The position numbers were made by a program, and so were the translations under genes. Below, piece by piece: positions 8,640 through 19,812 of a stretch of DNA of 64,000 nucleotides. Numbering within the stretch: position 1 is the stretch's first letter; each line of letters starts with the position of its first letter. Source of the DNA: Streptomyces sp. A 4/2 (lineage in GTDB: Bacteria; Actinomycetota; Actinomycetes; Streptomycetales; Streptomycetaceae). Below the pieces are notes generated by a model. It saw nothing but the letters and a program-made list of their open reading frames with translations. It was not told the origin of the DNA and did no database searches. The stretch is from positions 62,001 through 126,000 of the forward strand of contig NZ_CALNVW010000007.1 of the NCBI RefSeq assembly GCF_940670765.1. The letters run 5' to 3'.

Positions 8640-9650
8640 TTACGACTCCGCCAGGATCTGTCCGACGTAACGTGCCACTGCGCGTACCGCTCCCATCGTT
8701 CCGGGGTAGTCCATGCGGGTCGGTCCGACCACGCCGAGTTTGGCGACTGCCTCGTCGCCCGAACCGTAGCCGACGGCGACGACCGAGGTGGACGTCAGGC
8801 CCTCGTGGGCATTCTCATGCCCGATGCGTACGGTCATGCCCGAGTCCTCCCCGAGCAGTTTGAGGAGCACGACCTGCTCCTCGAGTGCTTCCAGCACCGG
8901 CCTGATGGTCAGTGGGAAGTCATGTCCGAAACGGGTCAGATTGGCGGTACCGCCGATCATCAACCGCTCCTCGGTCTCCTCGACCAGGGTTTCGAGCAGG
9001 GTCGCGAGCACCGTGGAAACCGTACCCCGGTCCTCCTGCTCGAAGGACTCGGGAAGGTCCTGCACCAATTGTGGTACGTCCGCGAAGCGGCGTCCCACGA
9101 CCCGGGCGTTGAGCCGGGCCCGGAGATCCGCCAGCGACGTCTCACCGAAAGGCGCCGGACAGTCGATCATGCGCTGCTCGACCCGTCCGGTGTCCGTGAT
9201 CAGCACGAGCATCAGCCGGGCGGGCGCGAGTGAGAGCAGTTCCACATGCCGGACCGTGGAGCGGGTCAGCGAGGGGTACTGCACCACGGCCACCTGCCGG
9301 GTCAGCTGCGCGAGCAGCCGCACCGTCCGGCCCACCACGTCGTCGAGGTCGACGGCGCCGTCCATGAAGTTCTGGATGGCGCGCCGCTCGGGCGACGACA
9401 GGGGTTTGACGCCCGCGAGCTTGTCGACGAACAGCCGGTAGCCCTTGTCCGTCGGGATGCGCCCCGCGCTCGTGTGGGGCTGGGCGATGAAGCCCTCGTC
9501 CTCCAGGGCCGCCATGTCGTTGCGGACCGTGGCCGGCGAGACGCCGAGCCGGTGCCGCTCGGTGAGCGCCTTGGAGCCGACGGGCTCCTCCGTGCCCACA
9601 TAGTCCTGGACGATGGCGCGCAACACTTCGAGTCTGCGTTCGCTGAGCAC
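8640..9650 (-). CDS. hrcA: Heat-inducible transcription repressor HrcA
   Basis: 336 residues from the GTG at 9650, which has GGAGG ten bases upstream. The N-terminal winged helix ([17 protein letters not shown], then [22 protein letters not shown]) is followed by a GAF-like dimerisation region. HrcA binds CIRCE elements and represses chaperone genes until heat titrates its GroE partner. The open frame extends upstream to an ATG at 9713, but that ATG lies inside the CIRCE repeat and so cannot be the start. The gene is autoregulated by the operator at 9687-9713 and cotranscribed with dnaJ. Confidence 0.97.
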   Translation of the reverse strand: MLSERRLEVLRAIVQDYVGTEEPVGSKALTERHRLGVSPATVRNDMAALEDEGFIAQPHTSAGRIPTDKGYRLFVDKLAGVKPLSSPERRAIQNFMDGAVDLDDVVGRTVRLLAQLTRQVAVVQYPSLTRSTVRHVELLSLAPARLMLVLITDTGRVEQRMIDCPAPFGETSLADLRARLNARVVGRRFADVPQLVQDLPESFEQEDRGTVSTVLATLLETLVEETEERLMIGGTANLTRFGHDFPLTIRPVLEALEEQVVLLKLLGEDSGMTVRIGHENAHEGLTSTSVVAVGYGSGDEAVAKLGVVGPTRMDYPGTMGAVRAVARYVGQILAES

Positions 9651-9686
9651 CCGCGCACACCTCCAGCTGTCGATCTCGGAGCCTTC

Positions 9687-9713
9687 TTGGCACTCTGTGC
9701 GTTCGAGTGCCAA
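9687..9713 (-). promoter_or_regulatory. CIRCE operator (HrcA binding site)
   Basis: Perfect 9-9-9 inverted repeat: TTGGCACTC, nine-base spacer, GAGTGCCAA. The usual consensus half-site is TTAGCACTC, so the arms differ by one compensated base. It lies 37 bases upstream of the hrcA start and just downstream of a -10-like hexamer, where bound HrcA would block transcription. Confidence 0.95.
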
Positions 9714-9722
9714 TGACCACCC

Positions 9723-9753
9723 AGTGTACGGCGGAGAGGTTCACCGCTGGCAA
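9723..9753 (-). promoter_or_regulatory. Probable sigma-70-type promoter of hrcA-dnaJ
   Basis: On minus, TTGCCA (9753-9748) and TACACT (9728-9723) are separated by 19 bases. Predicted start of transcription falls next to the CIRCE repeat. The long spacer makes this moderately certain. Confidence 0.5.
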
Positions 9754-9808
9754 GGGCAGCCCGTCACGCCGTCGCGCCGGTACCTGCCGTCCGGGATAGC
9801 GTCGCCGC

Positions 9809-10540
9809 ATGGACGCCCCTTGGGAAGACTCCGGCTGGGAACACCTGGCGGCGGATGTCGGCCGGCGCCGTCTCCCCGGCTGGGACGCGACGGTCGGACT
9901 GGTGGCCGGGACGGACGCCGCGCTGCTGTACGACACCGGCTCGACGCTCCGCGAGGGCCGGGAGATCCGCATCGCCGCCGAGGCGCTTCTCGGCGGCCGG
10001 AGAGTGACGCACATCGCACTGAGCCACCCGCACTTCGACCATGTGCTGGGGACGGCGGCCTTCGCCGGGGTCCAGGTCTACGGAGCGGCGGGCCTGGACG
10101 GTCTGCTGGCCCGCAACTCCCGTGGGGCCGAGGTGCTGCGGCACGACGCGGTACGCCACGGGGTCCCGGCGTCCCAGGCCGCGGAGGCGGTGGCCCATCT
10201 GGTCGCCCCGCACCACATGGTCTCCGGCGAACTGACGCTGGACCTGGGCGGACGGCAGGTCGTCCTGGCCGACTGCGGCCCCGGCCACACCGGGCACGAC
10301 CTGGCCCTGTACGTCCCCGGCAGCCCCGGCGTCGTCTTCTGCGGCGATCTGGTCGAGGAGTCGGGCGAGCCGCAGGCGGGCCCGGACGCCTTCCCGGCAC
10401 AGTGGCCCGCGGCGCTGGACCGGCTGCTGGCGCTGGGCGGCGAGGACGCGCGGTACGTACCGGGGCACGGGGCCGTGGTCGACGCGGCCTTCGTCCGCGC
10501 CCAGCGGGATGTGCTGGCAGCGCGCTCCGGGGTGTCGTAG
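9809..10540 (+). CDS. MBL-fold metallo-hydrolase
   Basis: 243 residues with the metal motif HPHFDH (the HxHxDH signature) near residue 73, a further histidine in CGPGHTGHD, and an aspartate in FCGDLVEESG, then VPGHG near the C-terminus. All five ligand positions of a binuclear metallo-beta-lactamase-fold hydrolase are present. The substrate cannot be inferred. There is no signal peptide, so it is cytosolic. The gene is divergent from hrcA and followed after ten bases by the DUF3097 gene, likely in one operon. Start ATG at 9809; the ribosome binding site is weak. Confidence 0.85.
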   Translation: MDAPWEDSGWEHLAADVGRRRLPGWDATVGLVAGTDAALLYDTGSTLREGREIRIAAEALLGGRRVTHIALSHPHFDHVLGTAAFAGVQVYGAAGLDGLLARNSRGAEVLRHDAVRHGVPASQAAEAVAHLVAPHHMVSGELTLDLGGRQVVLADCGPGHTGHDLALYVPGSPGVVFCGDLVEESGEPQAGPDAFPAQWPAALDRLLALGGEDARYVPGHGAVVDAAFVRAQRDVLAARSGVS

Positions 10541-10550
10541 CGTCTGCGGA

Positions 10551-11381
10551 ATGCGCAGCTACAGCCCGGACCTCACGCCGCCGTGGAAGAAGCAGACGCC
10601 CGCCCGCGAGGTCGCGGCCGAGCCCGATCTGGTGGTCGAGGAGATCGCCACCGGGTTCTGCGGTGCGGTGATCCGGTGCGAGAAGACGGCCGAGGGGCCG
10701 ACGGTCACGCTGGAGGACCGGTTCGGCAAGCACCGGGTGTTCCCGATGGGGCCGCGCGGTTTCCTGCTGGAGGGCCGCCCGGTCACCCTGGTGCGCCCCA
10801 CCGCGGCTCCGGTGCGCCCGTTGCGTACGGCCTCCGGGTCGGTGGCGGTCCCCGGGGCCCGCGCCCGGGTCGCGCGGGCCGGGCGGATCTATGTGGAGGG
10901 GCGGCACGACGCCGAGCTGGTGGAGCGGGTGTGGGGTGACGACCTGCGGATCGAAGGGGTCGTCGTCGAGTACCTGGAGGGCATCGACGATCTCCCCTCG
11001 ATCGTGGCGGAGTTCGGCCCCGCGGCGGACGCGCGGCTGGGTGTGCTGGTCGACCACCTGGTGCCCGGCTCCAAGGAGTCCCGGATCGCCGCGGAGGTCA
11101 CCGGCGACCACGCGCTGGTCGTGGGGCACCCGTACATCGACGTCTGGGAGGCGGTGAAGCCGTCGTCGGTGGGGATCCCGGGGTGGCCGCGGGTGCAGCG
11201 CGGACAGGACTGGAAGACGGGGGTCTGCCGGGCGCTGGGGTGGCCGGAGAACACCGGGGCGGCCTGGCAGCGGATTCTCTCCTGCGTGCGGTCCTACCGG
11301 GATCTGGAGCCGGAGCTGCTGGGGCGGGTGGAGGAGCTGATCGACTTCGTCACAGCTGATTCCAGCCCCTCCGGCGTTTGA
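10551..11381 (+). CDS. DUF3097 family protein
   Basis: 276 residues from the ATG at 10551. I recognise the actinobacterial DUF3097 family from features such as YSPDLTPPWKKQ at the start, RIYVEGRHDAELVERVWGDDLR (residues about 105-127) and VVVEYLEGIDDL. The acidic pattern VEGRHDAEL followed by GVLVDHLVPGSKES resembles a Toprim-like arrangement (a Glu then a DxD-like site), which I offer only as a structural hint. It is cytosolic with no transmembrane segment. It follows the metallo-hydrolase closely and converges on hemW. No established function. Confidence 0.8.
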   Translation: MRSYSPDLTPPWKKQTPAREVAAEPDLVVEEIATGFCGAVIRCEKTAEGPTVTLEDRFGKHRVFPMGPRGFLLEGRPVTLVRPTAAPVRPLRTASGSVAVPGARARVARAGRIYVEGRHDAELVERVWGDDLRIEGVVVEYLEGIDDLPSIVAEFGPAADARLGVLVDHLVPGSKESRIAAEVTGDHALVVGHPYIDVWEAVKPSSVGIPGWPRVQRGQDWKTGVCRALGWPENTGAAWQRILSCVRSYRDLEPELLGRVEELIDFVTADSSPSGV

Positions 11382-11389
11382 GGAGCGGG

Positions 11390-11441
11390 GTCCGGGCGGA
11401 GCCCCCGTACGGACGGCCCGCGCACAGGACTCCGCCCGGAC
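11390..11441. terminator. Bidirectional terminator between DUF3097 gene and hemW
   Basis: Perfect 12-bp stem gtccgggcggag / ctccgcccggac separated by 28 bases, between two convergent genes. Confidence 0.7.
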
Positions 11442-11472
11442 ACGGACGGCCCGCGCGCAGGGCGACCAGGCC

Positions 11473-12705
11473 TCAGTCGACCAGGTCCCGGACCACCGCG
11501 TCCGCCAGCAGCCGCCCCCGCAGGGTGAGCACCGCGCGTCCCGCCCCGTACGCCTCCGCCTCCAGCAGTCCGTCCGCCAGTGCGCGCCGGGAGGCCGCCA
11601 GGCCCGCCGGGGCCAGGACGGACAGCGGGCAGCCCTCGCGCAGGCGCAGTTCCAGCAGGATGCGCTCCACCCGGCGGTCCTCGGCGGGCAGGATCTCGCG
11701 GCCCGCGCCCGGAGACTTCCCGGACGCCAGGGCTGCCGCGTACGCGCCGGGGTGCTTCACGTTCCACCAGCGCACGCCGCCCACATGGCTGTGCGCGCCG
11801 GGGCCTGCGCCCCACCAGTCCGCGCCGCGCCAGTACAGCTCGTTGTGCAGGCAGCGGCCCGCTTCGGTGGTGGCCCAGTTGGACACCTCGTACCACGAGA
11901 AGCCCGCGTCGGAGAGCACGGAATCGGCGATCAGATAGCGGTCGGCGTGTTCGTCGTCGTCCGTCATCGGGACCTCGCCGCGCCGGATCCGGCGGGCCAG
12001 CTGGGTGCCCTCCTCGACGATCAGCGCGTACGCGGAGACGTGGTCGGGGCCCGCGCCGACGGCCGCGTCCAGCGAGGCCCGCCAGTCGTCGTCGGACTCC
12101 CCCGGTGTGCCGTAGATCAGGTCGAGGTTGACGTGGTCGAAGCCCGCGGCCCGTGCTTCCGCGACGCACGCCTCGGGCCGTCCGGGGGTGTGCGTGCGGT
12201 CGAGGATCTTCAGTACGTGCTGCCGGGCGCTCTGCATCCCGAACGAGATCCGGTTGAAGCCCCCGGCCCGCAGGGTCGCCAGGTACTCGGGGCCGACGGA
12301 CTCCGGATTCGCCTCGGTGGTGATCTCGGCGTTCTCGGCGAGGCCGAACTCGTCCCGGACGGCGGCGAGCATCCGTACCAGGTCGGCGGCGTCGAGCAGG
12401 GTCGGCGTACCGCCGCCGACGAAGACCGTGCTGACCGGCCGCGGGTCGTCGCCGAGCACCTTCCGGGCCAGCCGGACCTCTTCGGTGAGGGTCGACGCGT
12501 AGTTGTCCCGGGAGGCCAGCACGCCGCCCGAGCCGCGCAGTTCGGTGGCGGTGTAGGTGTTGAAGTCGCAGTACCCGCAGCGCGTCGCGCAGTAGGGCAC
12601 ATGCAGGTAGAAGCCGAGCGGCCGGTCACCCGCGCCCTCCAGGGCATGACCGGGCAGCGCCCCGTCTTCGGGCACGGGTTCACCATCGGGCAGTACGGAA
12701 GGCAT
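11473..12705 (-). CDS. hemW: Heme chaperone HemW (radical SAM, HemN-like)
   Basis: 410 residues from the ATG at 12705 (GGGGAC upstream). The radical-SAM cluster motif is CATRCGYC near residue 40, followed by DFNTYT; FVGGGTPTLL and EANPES are the next SAM-site motifs. The C-terminal GAGPGAHSHVGG and WWNVKHP are typical of HemW rather than of HemN coproporphyrinogen oxidase. Many annotations call this family oxygen-independent coproporphyrinogen III oxidase; HemW members instead bind and transfer heme. It stands alone between a convergent terminator and the PP2C regulator gene. Upstream in-frame codons to 12744 lack a good ribosome site. Confidence 0.92.
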   Translation of the reverse strand: MPSVLPDGEPVPEDGALPGHALEGAGDRPLGFYLHVPYCATRCGYCDFNTYTATELRGSGGVLASRDNYASTLTEEVRLARKVLGDDPRPVSTVFVGGGTPTLLDAADLVRMLAAVRDEFGLAENAEITTEANPESVGPEYLATLRAGGFNRISFGMQSARQHVLKILDRTHTPGRPEACVAEARAAGFDHVNLDLIYGTPGESDDDWRASLDAAVGAGPDHVSAYALIVEEGTQLARRIRRGEVPMTDDDEHADRYLIADSVLSDAGFSWYEVSNWATTEAGRCLHNELYWRGADWWGAGPGAHSHVGGVRWWNVKHPGAYAAALASGKSPGAGREILPAEDRRVERILLELRLREGCPLSVLAPAGLAASRRALADGLLEAEAYGAGRAVLTLRGRLLADAVVRDLVD

Positions 12706-12805
12706 GTCCCCATTGTCACTCGGCTCGCGGGCCGCCCGGTCCACGCAGGTGCGTACCGGACGCCGCGGGGCAGACGGGACTTCCGGAACACGGCTTCTAC
12801 CCGCG

Positions 12806-14737
12806 TCACTCCGCCCGCAGCACCAGCAGCGCCAGGTCGTCGTCGAGGGGCTCGATGCCGAATGCGTACACCGCGTGCTTGATCCGCTCGGCGACCCCCT
12901 GTGCGGTCAGCCCCGTGCAGTCCGCCAGCTCGGTCGCCAGTCCGTCACCGTCATCGAACATGCGCGGACCCGCCCGCCGCTCGGTGACGCCGTCGGTGAC
13001 ACAGAGCAGGGTGTCGCCGGGCAGCAGGTCGAACGTCTCGCTCTCGTACGCGACCCCCTCGATCACGCCTAGCAGCATCTGCGGGGCCGCCGCCGGCCGT
13101 ACCGTGCCGTCCGGGCGCAGCAGCAGCGGCAGCGGGTGGCCGGCGCTGGAGAGGGTGCAGCGCACGCCGCCTCCGGCGAGCGGCACCAGTTCGCCGTAGA
13201 GCAGCGAGAGGAAGCGGGACTGGGGGTCCTCGGGCATGTCCTGGCCACCGGCCACCGCGACCATCCGGGCCGCCGCCTCGGCCGTCTCCATCGCGTCGTC
13301 GAGGAGCAGTTTGTTGAGCCGGTCGAGCACACCGGAGACCTGGTAGCCCTCCCGGGCGAGCAGCCGCAGCCAGGGTCTGGCGAGGCCGGTGACGACCGCC
13401 GCCTCGGGGCCGCTGCCCTGGACGTCGCCGAGGGCGAAGCACCAGCGGCCCCCTGCGGCGTCGCCGGGGAAGACATCGTAGAAGTCGCCGCCGACGACGC
13501 CCTCGCCGCGCGGCTCGTAGACCAGGGCGCTGTCGACACCGGGGATCTCCGCGACGCTGCTGGGCAGCAGTCCGCGCTGGAGCACCCGGCTGATGGTGGC
13601 CTGCCGGGTGTACTGGCGGGCGGCGGCGATCGCCAGGGCGACCCGTCGCGCGAAGTCCTCGACCAGGCCGCTCACCTCCTCGGAGGCGCGCTGGAGTCCG
13701 GTCCGGCCGAGCAGCAGGGTGCCCAGCGGCCGGCCGGCCGCGAGCAGCCGGTAGCCGAGCGCCACCCCGTCCGTCCCGGCGGCTCCGGCGCCACCGGTGG
13801 CCCCGGGGGGCTCGTTCAGACCCGGCCACGGCACGGGCACGCCCGCACCGCGGGCGGACTCCGGCAGCTTCGGGGGTTCCCTCTCCAGCGCGGCCCGCAG
13901 TTCGTCGATCCGGTTCTCCTTGGTGTGCCAGACCCGGGAGAGCCGCGGCCTGCGCCCCGGGCCGCCCGCCTCCGGGTCCAGCCAGACGGCGCACCAGTCG
14001 CCGAGCCTGGGCACCAGGAGCTGCCCGGCGAGCGCGGCGATCATGTCCTCGTCGAACTGTCCGGCGAGCAGTTCCGAGGCCTCGGCGAGGAACGACAGCG
14101 CGCCCCCGCTGCTCCACTCCCGGTCGTCCCCCGGCGCACGCCGGGGCGCGGGAGCCAGGATCTCGGCGGCCCGCAGGCCCCACTGGAGCCGCTGGTCACT
14201 GCCGGGGGCCGGGTGCGGGTCACCGTCGCCGACCGGCAGCCTGGTCCAGACGGTCTTGCGGCCGGTGTGGTACGTGATGCCCCAGCTCTCGGCCAGGGCC
14301 GAGACGAGCCGCAGTCCGCGTCCGTACTCGGGGATGCCGGGGTCCTGCTGTGCCTCCGGTTCGTTGCGCACCGCGCGCGCGGGGTGGTGGTCGGAGATCT
14401 CGACGACCAGCGCGGGCGGCTCGTCGGCGAGCGCCTCCTCCAGGCGGACGAGCAGGTCGACCGTGGTACCCGCGTGCACCACGGCGTTGGTGACGAGTTC
14501 GCTGACGATGAGCACCGCGTCGTCGGCGAGCTGGTCGGTGAACCCGGTGGCGGTCGGCAGCCCGAGCGCGGTCCAGTCGGCGAGCGCGGCACGCACGAAC
14601 CGGCGCGCGGCGGACGCGGCCAGTTGGTTGCCGGGCAGGCTGGTGCGGACCACCACGGACGGTGCGGCGACCGGTGGTGGTCCGGGAGGGCGTGCGGAGC
14701 GGACCGCTGTCTCCCTCTGCACGGGAATGGACACCAC
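12806..14737 (-). CDS. SpoIIE-type PP2C phosphatase with N-terminal anti-sigma-like ATPase
   Basis: 643 residues. Residues of about 30-165 form a HATPase_c/RsbW-like domain (SELVTNAVVHAG as N-box, GRGLRLVSALAESWG as G-box). About 200-380 looks like a GAF-type sensor. The C-terminal third is a SpoIIE/PPM phosphatase with GGDFYDVF, GDVQGSGPEA and VTDGVTE, supplying the metal-binding aspartates. The canonical GDVxGHG glycine-histidine pair reads GDVQGSG here. Such proteins set anti-sigma/anti-anti-sigma balance by kinase and phosphatase activities; streptomycetes have dozens, so the partner cannot be named. Soluble. No cognate anti-anti-sigma gene is adjacent. Start at 14737 is supported by the reading frame only. 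Confidence 0.88.
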   Translation of the reverse strand: MVSIPVQRETAVRSARPPGPPPVAAPSVVVRTSLPGNQLAASAARRFVRAALADWTALGLPTATGFTDQLADDAVLIVSELVTNAVVHAGTTVDLLVRLEEALADEPPALVVEISDHHPARAVRNEPEAQQDPGIPEYGRGLRLVSALAESWGITYHTGRKTVWTRLPVGDGDPHPAPGSDQRLQWGLRAAEILAPAPRRAPGDDREWSSGGALSFLAEASELLAGQFDEDMIAALAGQLLVPRLGDWCAVWLDPEAGGPGRRPRLSRVWHTKENRIDELRAALEREPPKLPESARGAGVPVPWPGLNEPPGATGGAGAAGTDGVALGYRLLAAGRPLGTLLLGRTGLQRASEEVSGLVEDFARRVALAIAAARQYTRQATISRVLQRGLLPSSVAEIPGVDSALVYEPRGEGVVGGDFYDVFPGDAAGGRWCFALGDVQGSGPEAAVVTGLARPWLRLLAREGYQVSGVLDRLNKLLLDDAMETAEAAARMVAVAGGQDMPEDPQSRFLSLLYGELVPLAGGGVRCTLSSAGHPLPLLLRPDGTVRPAAAPQMLLGVIEGVAYESETFDLLPGDTLLCVTDGVTERRAGPRMFDDGDGLATELADCTGLTAQGVAERIKHAVYAFGIEPLDDDLALLVLRAE

Positions 14738-14967
14738 AGTGCGGCTCCCTGACCAGATCTGACGTTGTGCCGCTTACGGCACCGCCAGAGTGACAGACTG
14801 AGCCCGCCCATATGCGCCGAGTCACTGAACTGGGTGACGCCGGATGCCAAACACACAGGTCAGCGGGGTGGCACGGGTGCGCCCGCGCGCGCCGGAGCGC
14901 ACCGGGCGCAGGGCGTGAGCGGGGCCCGGACCGGCCCGTCCGCCCCAGGAGCCCCGCGAGCCCGCGT

Positions 14968-16848
<1,881 letters not shown>

Positions 16849-16906
16849 GACGTCGTCCTCCGGGCCTACGGGCAGCACTGCACGACTGGCTGGTGGCTGG
16901 TATTTA

Positions 16907-16916
16907 ACTGGCGAGT
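16907..16916. promoter_or_regulatory. Possible operator upstream of the acyl-CoA ligase gene
   Basis: Imperfect palindrome actggcgagt (pattern ACTnGCnAGT) in a locally AT-rich patch (tatttaactggcgagtaact) 59 bases upstream of the start. TetR-family fatty-acid regulators use sites of this size, but this is inference from one copy. Confidence 0.3.
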
Positions 16917-16984
16917 AACTAAGGATCAGAGTAGAGCGCCAGTGTCCGCCACGTAAGGGGGAGCAGGCGTGTGCTTCATAACGA

Positions 16985-17016
16985 ACGGGCCCCCGCACCG
17001 AGGTACGGGGGCCCGT
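16985..17016 (-). terminator. Hairpin terminator after lepA
   Basis: 11-bp perfect stem acgggcccccg / cgggggcccgt with a ten-base loop, 85 bases past the lepA stop on minus. Confidence 0.7.
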
Positions 17017-17100
17017 CAGCCCGGTGCACGGAACCGCCTGCGCGTTCCGCCCTCCGGGTTACGACCTGGTCCACTGCGCCAGGCCGCTGTTCTGCTCCGG

Positions 17101-18969
17101 CTACTTCTTCTTGGCCTCGCCGGACTCGTCGGTGGACAGCACCGCGATGAAGGCCTCCTGCGGGACCTCCACGTTGCCGACCATCTTCATCCGCTTCTTG
17201 CCTTCCTTCTGCTTCTCCAGCAGCTTCCGCTTACGGGAGATGTCACCGCCGTAGCACTTGGCGAGGACGTCCTTGCGGATGGCGCGGACGGTCTCACGGG
17301 CGATGACCCGGGCGCCGATGGCCGCCTGGATCGGCACCTCGAAGTTCTGCCGGGGAATGAGCTTCTGCAGCTTGGCGACGAGCCGCACCCCGTACGCGTA
17401 CGCCTTGTCCTTGTGCGTGACGGCGGAGAAGGCGTCGACCTTGTCGCCGTGCAGCAGGATGTCGACCTTGACGAGCTGGGCGCTCTGCTCGCCGGTGGGC
17501 TCGTAGTCGAGCGAGGCGTAGCCGCGGGTCTTGGACTTCAGCTGGTCGAAGAAGTCGAAGACGATCTCGGCGAGCGGCAGGGTGTAGCGGATCTCTACGC
17601 GGTCCTCGGAGAGGTAGTCCATGCCGAGCAGGGCGCCGCGCCGGTTCTGGCAGAGCTCCATGATCGCGCCGATGAACTCGCTGGGGGCCAGCACCGTGGC
17701 GCGGACGACCGGCTCGTGCACCTTGTCGATCTTGCCCTCGGGGAACTCGCTCGGGTTGGTGACGGTGTGCTCGGTACCGTCCTCCATCTCCACGCGGTAG
17801 ACCACGTTGGGGGCGGTGGCGATGAGCTCCAGGTTGAACTCGCGCTCCAGCCGCTCCCGGACCACGTCGAGGTGGAGCAGCCCGAGGAAGCCGACGCGGA
17901 AGCCGAAGCCCAGCGCCGCCGAGGTCTCCGGTTCGTACACCAGCGCCGCGTCGTTGAGCTGGAGCTTCTCCAGGGCCTCGCGCAGGTCCGGGTAGTCCGA
18001 GCCGTCCAGCGGGTAGAGCCCCGAGAACACCATCGGCTTGGGGTCCTTGTAGCCGCCCAGCGCCTCGGTGGCGCCCTTGTGCAGGGAGGTGATGGTGTCA
18101 CCGACCTTGGACTGCCTGACGTCCTTCACACCGGTGATGATGTAGCCGACCTCGCCGACGCCCAGACCGTCGGAGGGGGTCATCTCCGGCGAGGAGACGC
18201 CGATCTCCAGCAGTTCGTGGGTGGCGTTGGTGGACATCATCCGGATGCGCTCGCGCTTGTTGAGCGAGCCGTCGATGACCCGGACGTACGTCACGACGCC
18301 GCGGTAGGAGTCGTAGACCGAGTCGAAGATCATCGCGCGGGCCGGGGCGTCGGCCGCGCCGATCGGGGCCGGGACGTCCTTGACGACGCGGTCGAGCAGG
18401 GCATCCACCCCGACGCCGGTCTTGGCCGAGACCTTCAGCACATCCTCCGGCTGGCAGCCGATGAGGTTCGCCAGCTCCTCGGAGAACTTCTCGGGCTGCG
18501 CGGCCGGCAGGTCGATCTTGTTGAGCACCGGAACGATCGTGAGGTCGTTCTCCATCGCCAGATAGAGGTTGGCGAGAGTCTGGGCCTCGATGCCCTGGGC
18601 GGCGTCCACCAGCAGAACCGTGCCCTCGCATGCCGCGAGGGAGCGGGAGACCTCATAGGTGAAGTCCACGTGACCAGGGGTGTCGATCATGTTCAGGACA
18701 TGGGTCTTGCCCTGGCCGTCGCCCGTGGTGGGCGCCCAGGGCAGCCGGACCGCCTGGGACTTGATCGTGATGCCGCGCTCACGCTCGATGTCCATACGGT
18801 CGAGGTACTGAGCGCGCATCTGCCGCTGGTCGACCACACCGGTCAGCTGAAGCATCCGGTCGGCAAGGGTCGACTTGCCGTGGTCGATGTGCGCGATGAT
18901 GCAGAAATTGCGGATCAGCGCCGGGTCGGTACGGCTCGGCTCGGGCACGTGGGTAGGAGTCGCGGGCAC
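17101..18969 (-). CDS. lepA: Elongation factor 4 (LepA) GTPase
   Basis: 622 residues from the GTG at 18969 (AGGAC eight bases upstream). The G-domain motifs are AHIDHGKST (G1), RGITIKSQ (switch I), DTPGHVDF (G3) and NKIDLP (G4). Domains II, III and V and the LepA-specific C-terminal domain ([25 protein letters not shown]) follow. LepA back-translocates or remodels stalled ribosomes and aids assembly. Typical family length is about 600. An in-frame extension to 19146 has no ribosome site. It is divergent from rpsT, sharing the intergenic region, a conserved actinobacterial arrangement. Confidence 0.97.
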   Translation of the reverse strand: MPATPTHVPEPSRTDPALIRNFCIIAHIDHGKSTLADRMLQLTGVVDQRQMRAQYLDRMDIERERGITIKSQAVRLPWAPTTGDGQGKTHVLNMIDTPGHVDFTYEVSRSLAACEGTVLLVDAAQGIEAQTLANLYLAMENDLTIVPVLNKIDLPAAQPEKFSEELANLIGCQPEDVLKVSAKTGVGVDALLDRVVKDVPAPIGAADAPARAMIFDSVYDSYRGVVTYVRVIDGSLNKRERIRMMSTNATHELLEIGVSSPEMTPSDGLGVGEVGYIITGVKDVRQSKVGDTITSLHKGATEALGGYKDPKPMVFSGLYPLDGSDYPDLREALEKLQLNDAALVYEPETSAALGFGFRVGFLGLLHLDVVRERLEREFNLELIATAPNVVYRVEMEDGTEHTVTNPSEFPEGKIDKVHEPVVRATVLAPSEFIGAIMELCQNRRGALLGMDYLSEDRVEIRYTLPLAEIVFDFFDQLKSKTRGYASLDYEPTGEQSAQLVKVDILLHGDKVDAFSAVTHKDKAYAYGVRLVAKLQKLIPRQNFEVPIQAAIGARVIARETVRAIRKDVLAKCYGGDISRKRKLLEKQKEGKKRMKMVGNVEVPQEAFIAVLSTDESGEAKKK

Positions 18970-19068
18970 GCAAGGTCCTGATTCTTGAGACGCGGGGCGT
19001 CTCGTCTCGGGCGATGGCGGATCGATACGTAGCTGCCATGGTCCCACGACTGGGCACCGGAGCCCGTT

Positions 19069-19098
19069 TTGGGCTGGTGGGTGGACGGCTGATACCGT
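19069..19098 (+). promoter_or_regulatory. Probable vegetative promoter of rpsT
   Basis: TTGGGC (19069-19074) and TACCGT (19093-19098) are spaced by 18 bases, 135 bases before the rpsT start. Confidence 0.45.
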
Positions 19099-19232
19099 GG
19101 TCAGCTGTGCCTCCTGCCCCCTTCGCACGAGTCCGTCGACGCGCATCGGTCACCCGAAACCGCTGAACCGGATCCGTACGGGTCGGCGTGGGGCACTCAT
19201 CGAAATTCAATCGAACCTGAAAAGGCTCTTTC

Positions 19233-19499
19233 GTGGCGAACATCAAGTCCCAGATCAAGCGGAACAAGACCAACGAGAAGGCGCGCCTGCGTAACAAGGC
19301 CGTCAAGTCGTCGCTCAAGACCGCGATCCGCAAGGCCCGTGAGGCCGCTGTCGCGGGCGACGTCGAGAAGGCCACCGTGGCCGCTCGTCTGGCCTCGCAG
19401 CAGCTCGACAAGGCTGTCAGCAAGGGCGTCATCCACAAGAACGCCGCTGCCAACAAGAAGTCGGCCATCGCCAAGCGCGTTGCCGGTCTCGCTGCCTGA
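19233..19499 (+). CDS. rpsT: 30S ribosomal protein S20
   Basis: 88 residues, standard S20 length. It begins [16 protein letters not shown] and is lysine/arginine-rich and helical throughout, as expected for this three-helix 16S rRNA-binding primary assembly protein. The start is GTG at 19233 with AAAGG upstream. It is transcribed alone, diverging from lepA and ended by a strong hairpin that also serves convergent holA. In many bacteria S20 represses its own translation; no clear mimic of the rRNA site was recognised in the roughly 130-base leader. Confidence 0.98.
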   Translation: MANIKSQIKRNKTNEKARLRNKAVKSSLKTAIRKAREAAVAGDVEKATVAARLASQQLDKAVSKGVIHKNAAANKKSAIAKRVAGLAA

Positions 19500-19660
19500 A
19501 CGATTCGGTCCGACGTTCCGTCCGACTGACTTCGCATGACGGGCTCTCCGAGCCCAGCCGTCGTCCCGGACCCAGCGGTCCCTCTACCCGCTCCGGTACG
19601 ACACCCCGCGCCGCACACGGCCTGCGTTCGCCACGCGGGTGCGGCGCACAGATGCTTGAG

Positions 19661-19709
19661 CCGAAGGCCCCGCTGCCGTCCTTCCCCAGGACGGGAGCGG
19701 GGCCTTCGG
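19661..19709. terminator. Strong bidirectional terminator rpsT/holA
   Basis: 14-bp perfect stem ccgaaggccccgct / agcggggccttcgg, extended by an inner ccgtcct/aggacgg stem. It lies between two convergent genes. Confidence 0.85.
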
Positions 19710-19720
19710 CGTGCGTGGTG

Positions 19721-19802
19721 CGCGTGCTCCGGCGCGTGCTCCGGCGCGTGGTCGGGGCGGCTGCTCGGGGCGCCTGCTCGGGGCGTCTGCTAGGGGCGCG
19801 GT
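19721..19802. repeat. Degenerate 12-13-base tandem repeat
   Basis: Two exact copies of cgcgtgctccgg (19721-19744) are followed by four progressively diverged copies (cgcgtggtcggg, then gcggctgctcgggg-like units) up to the holA stop. Non-coding and probably slippage-derived. Confidence 0.6.
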
Positions 19803-19812
19803 CGGACAGGCC

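Larger units (their letters stand above)
19500..19812. other. Convergent intergenic region rpsT/holA
   Basis: 313 bases without a supportable gene. It contains the terminator at 19661-19709 and a degenerate 12-base repeat cluster at 19721-19802. Open frames here are short and have no ribosome sites. Confidence 0.7.

Noticed and set aside
9651..9713. Longer hrcA from the ATG at 9713
   Set aside because: That ATG is part of the CIRCE repeat and lies beside the predicted transcription start; the GTG at 9650 has a good ribosome site.
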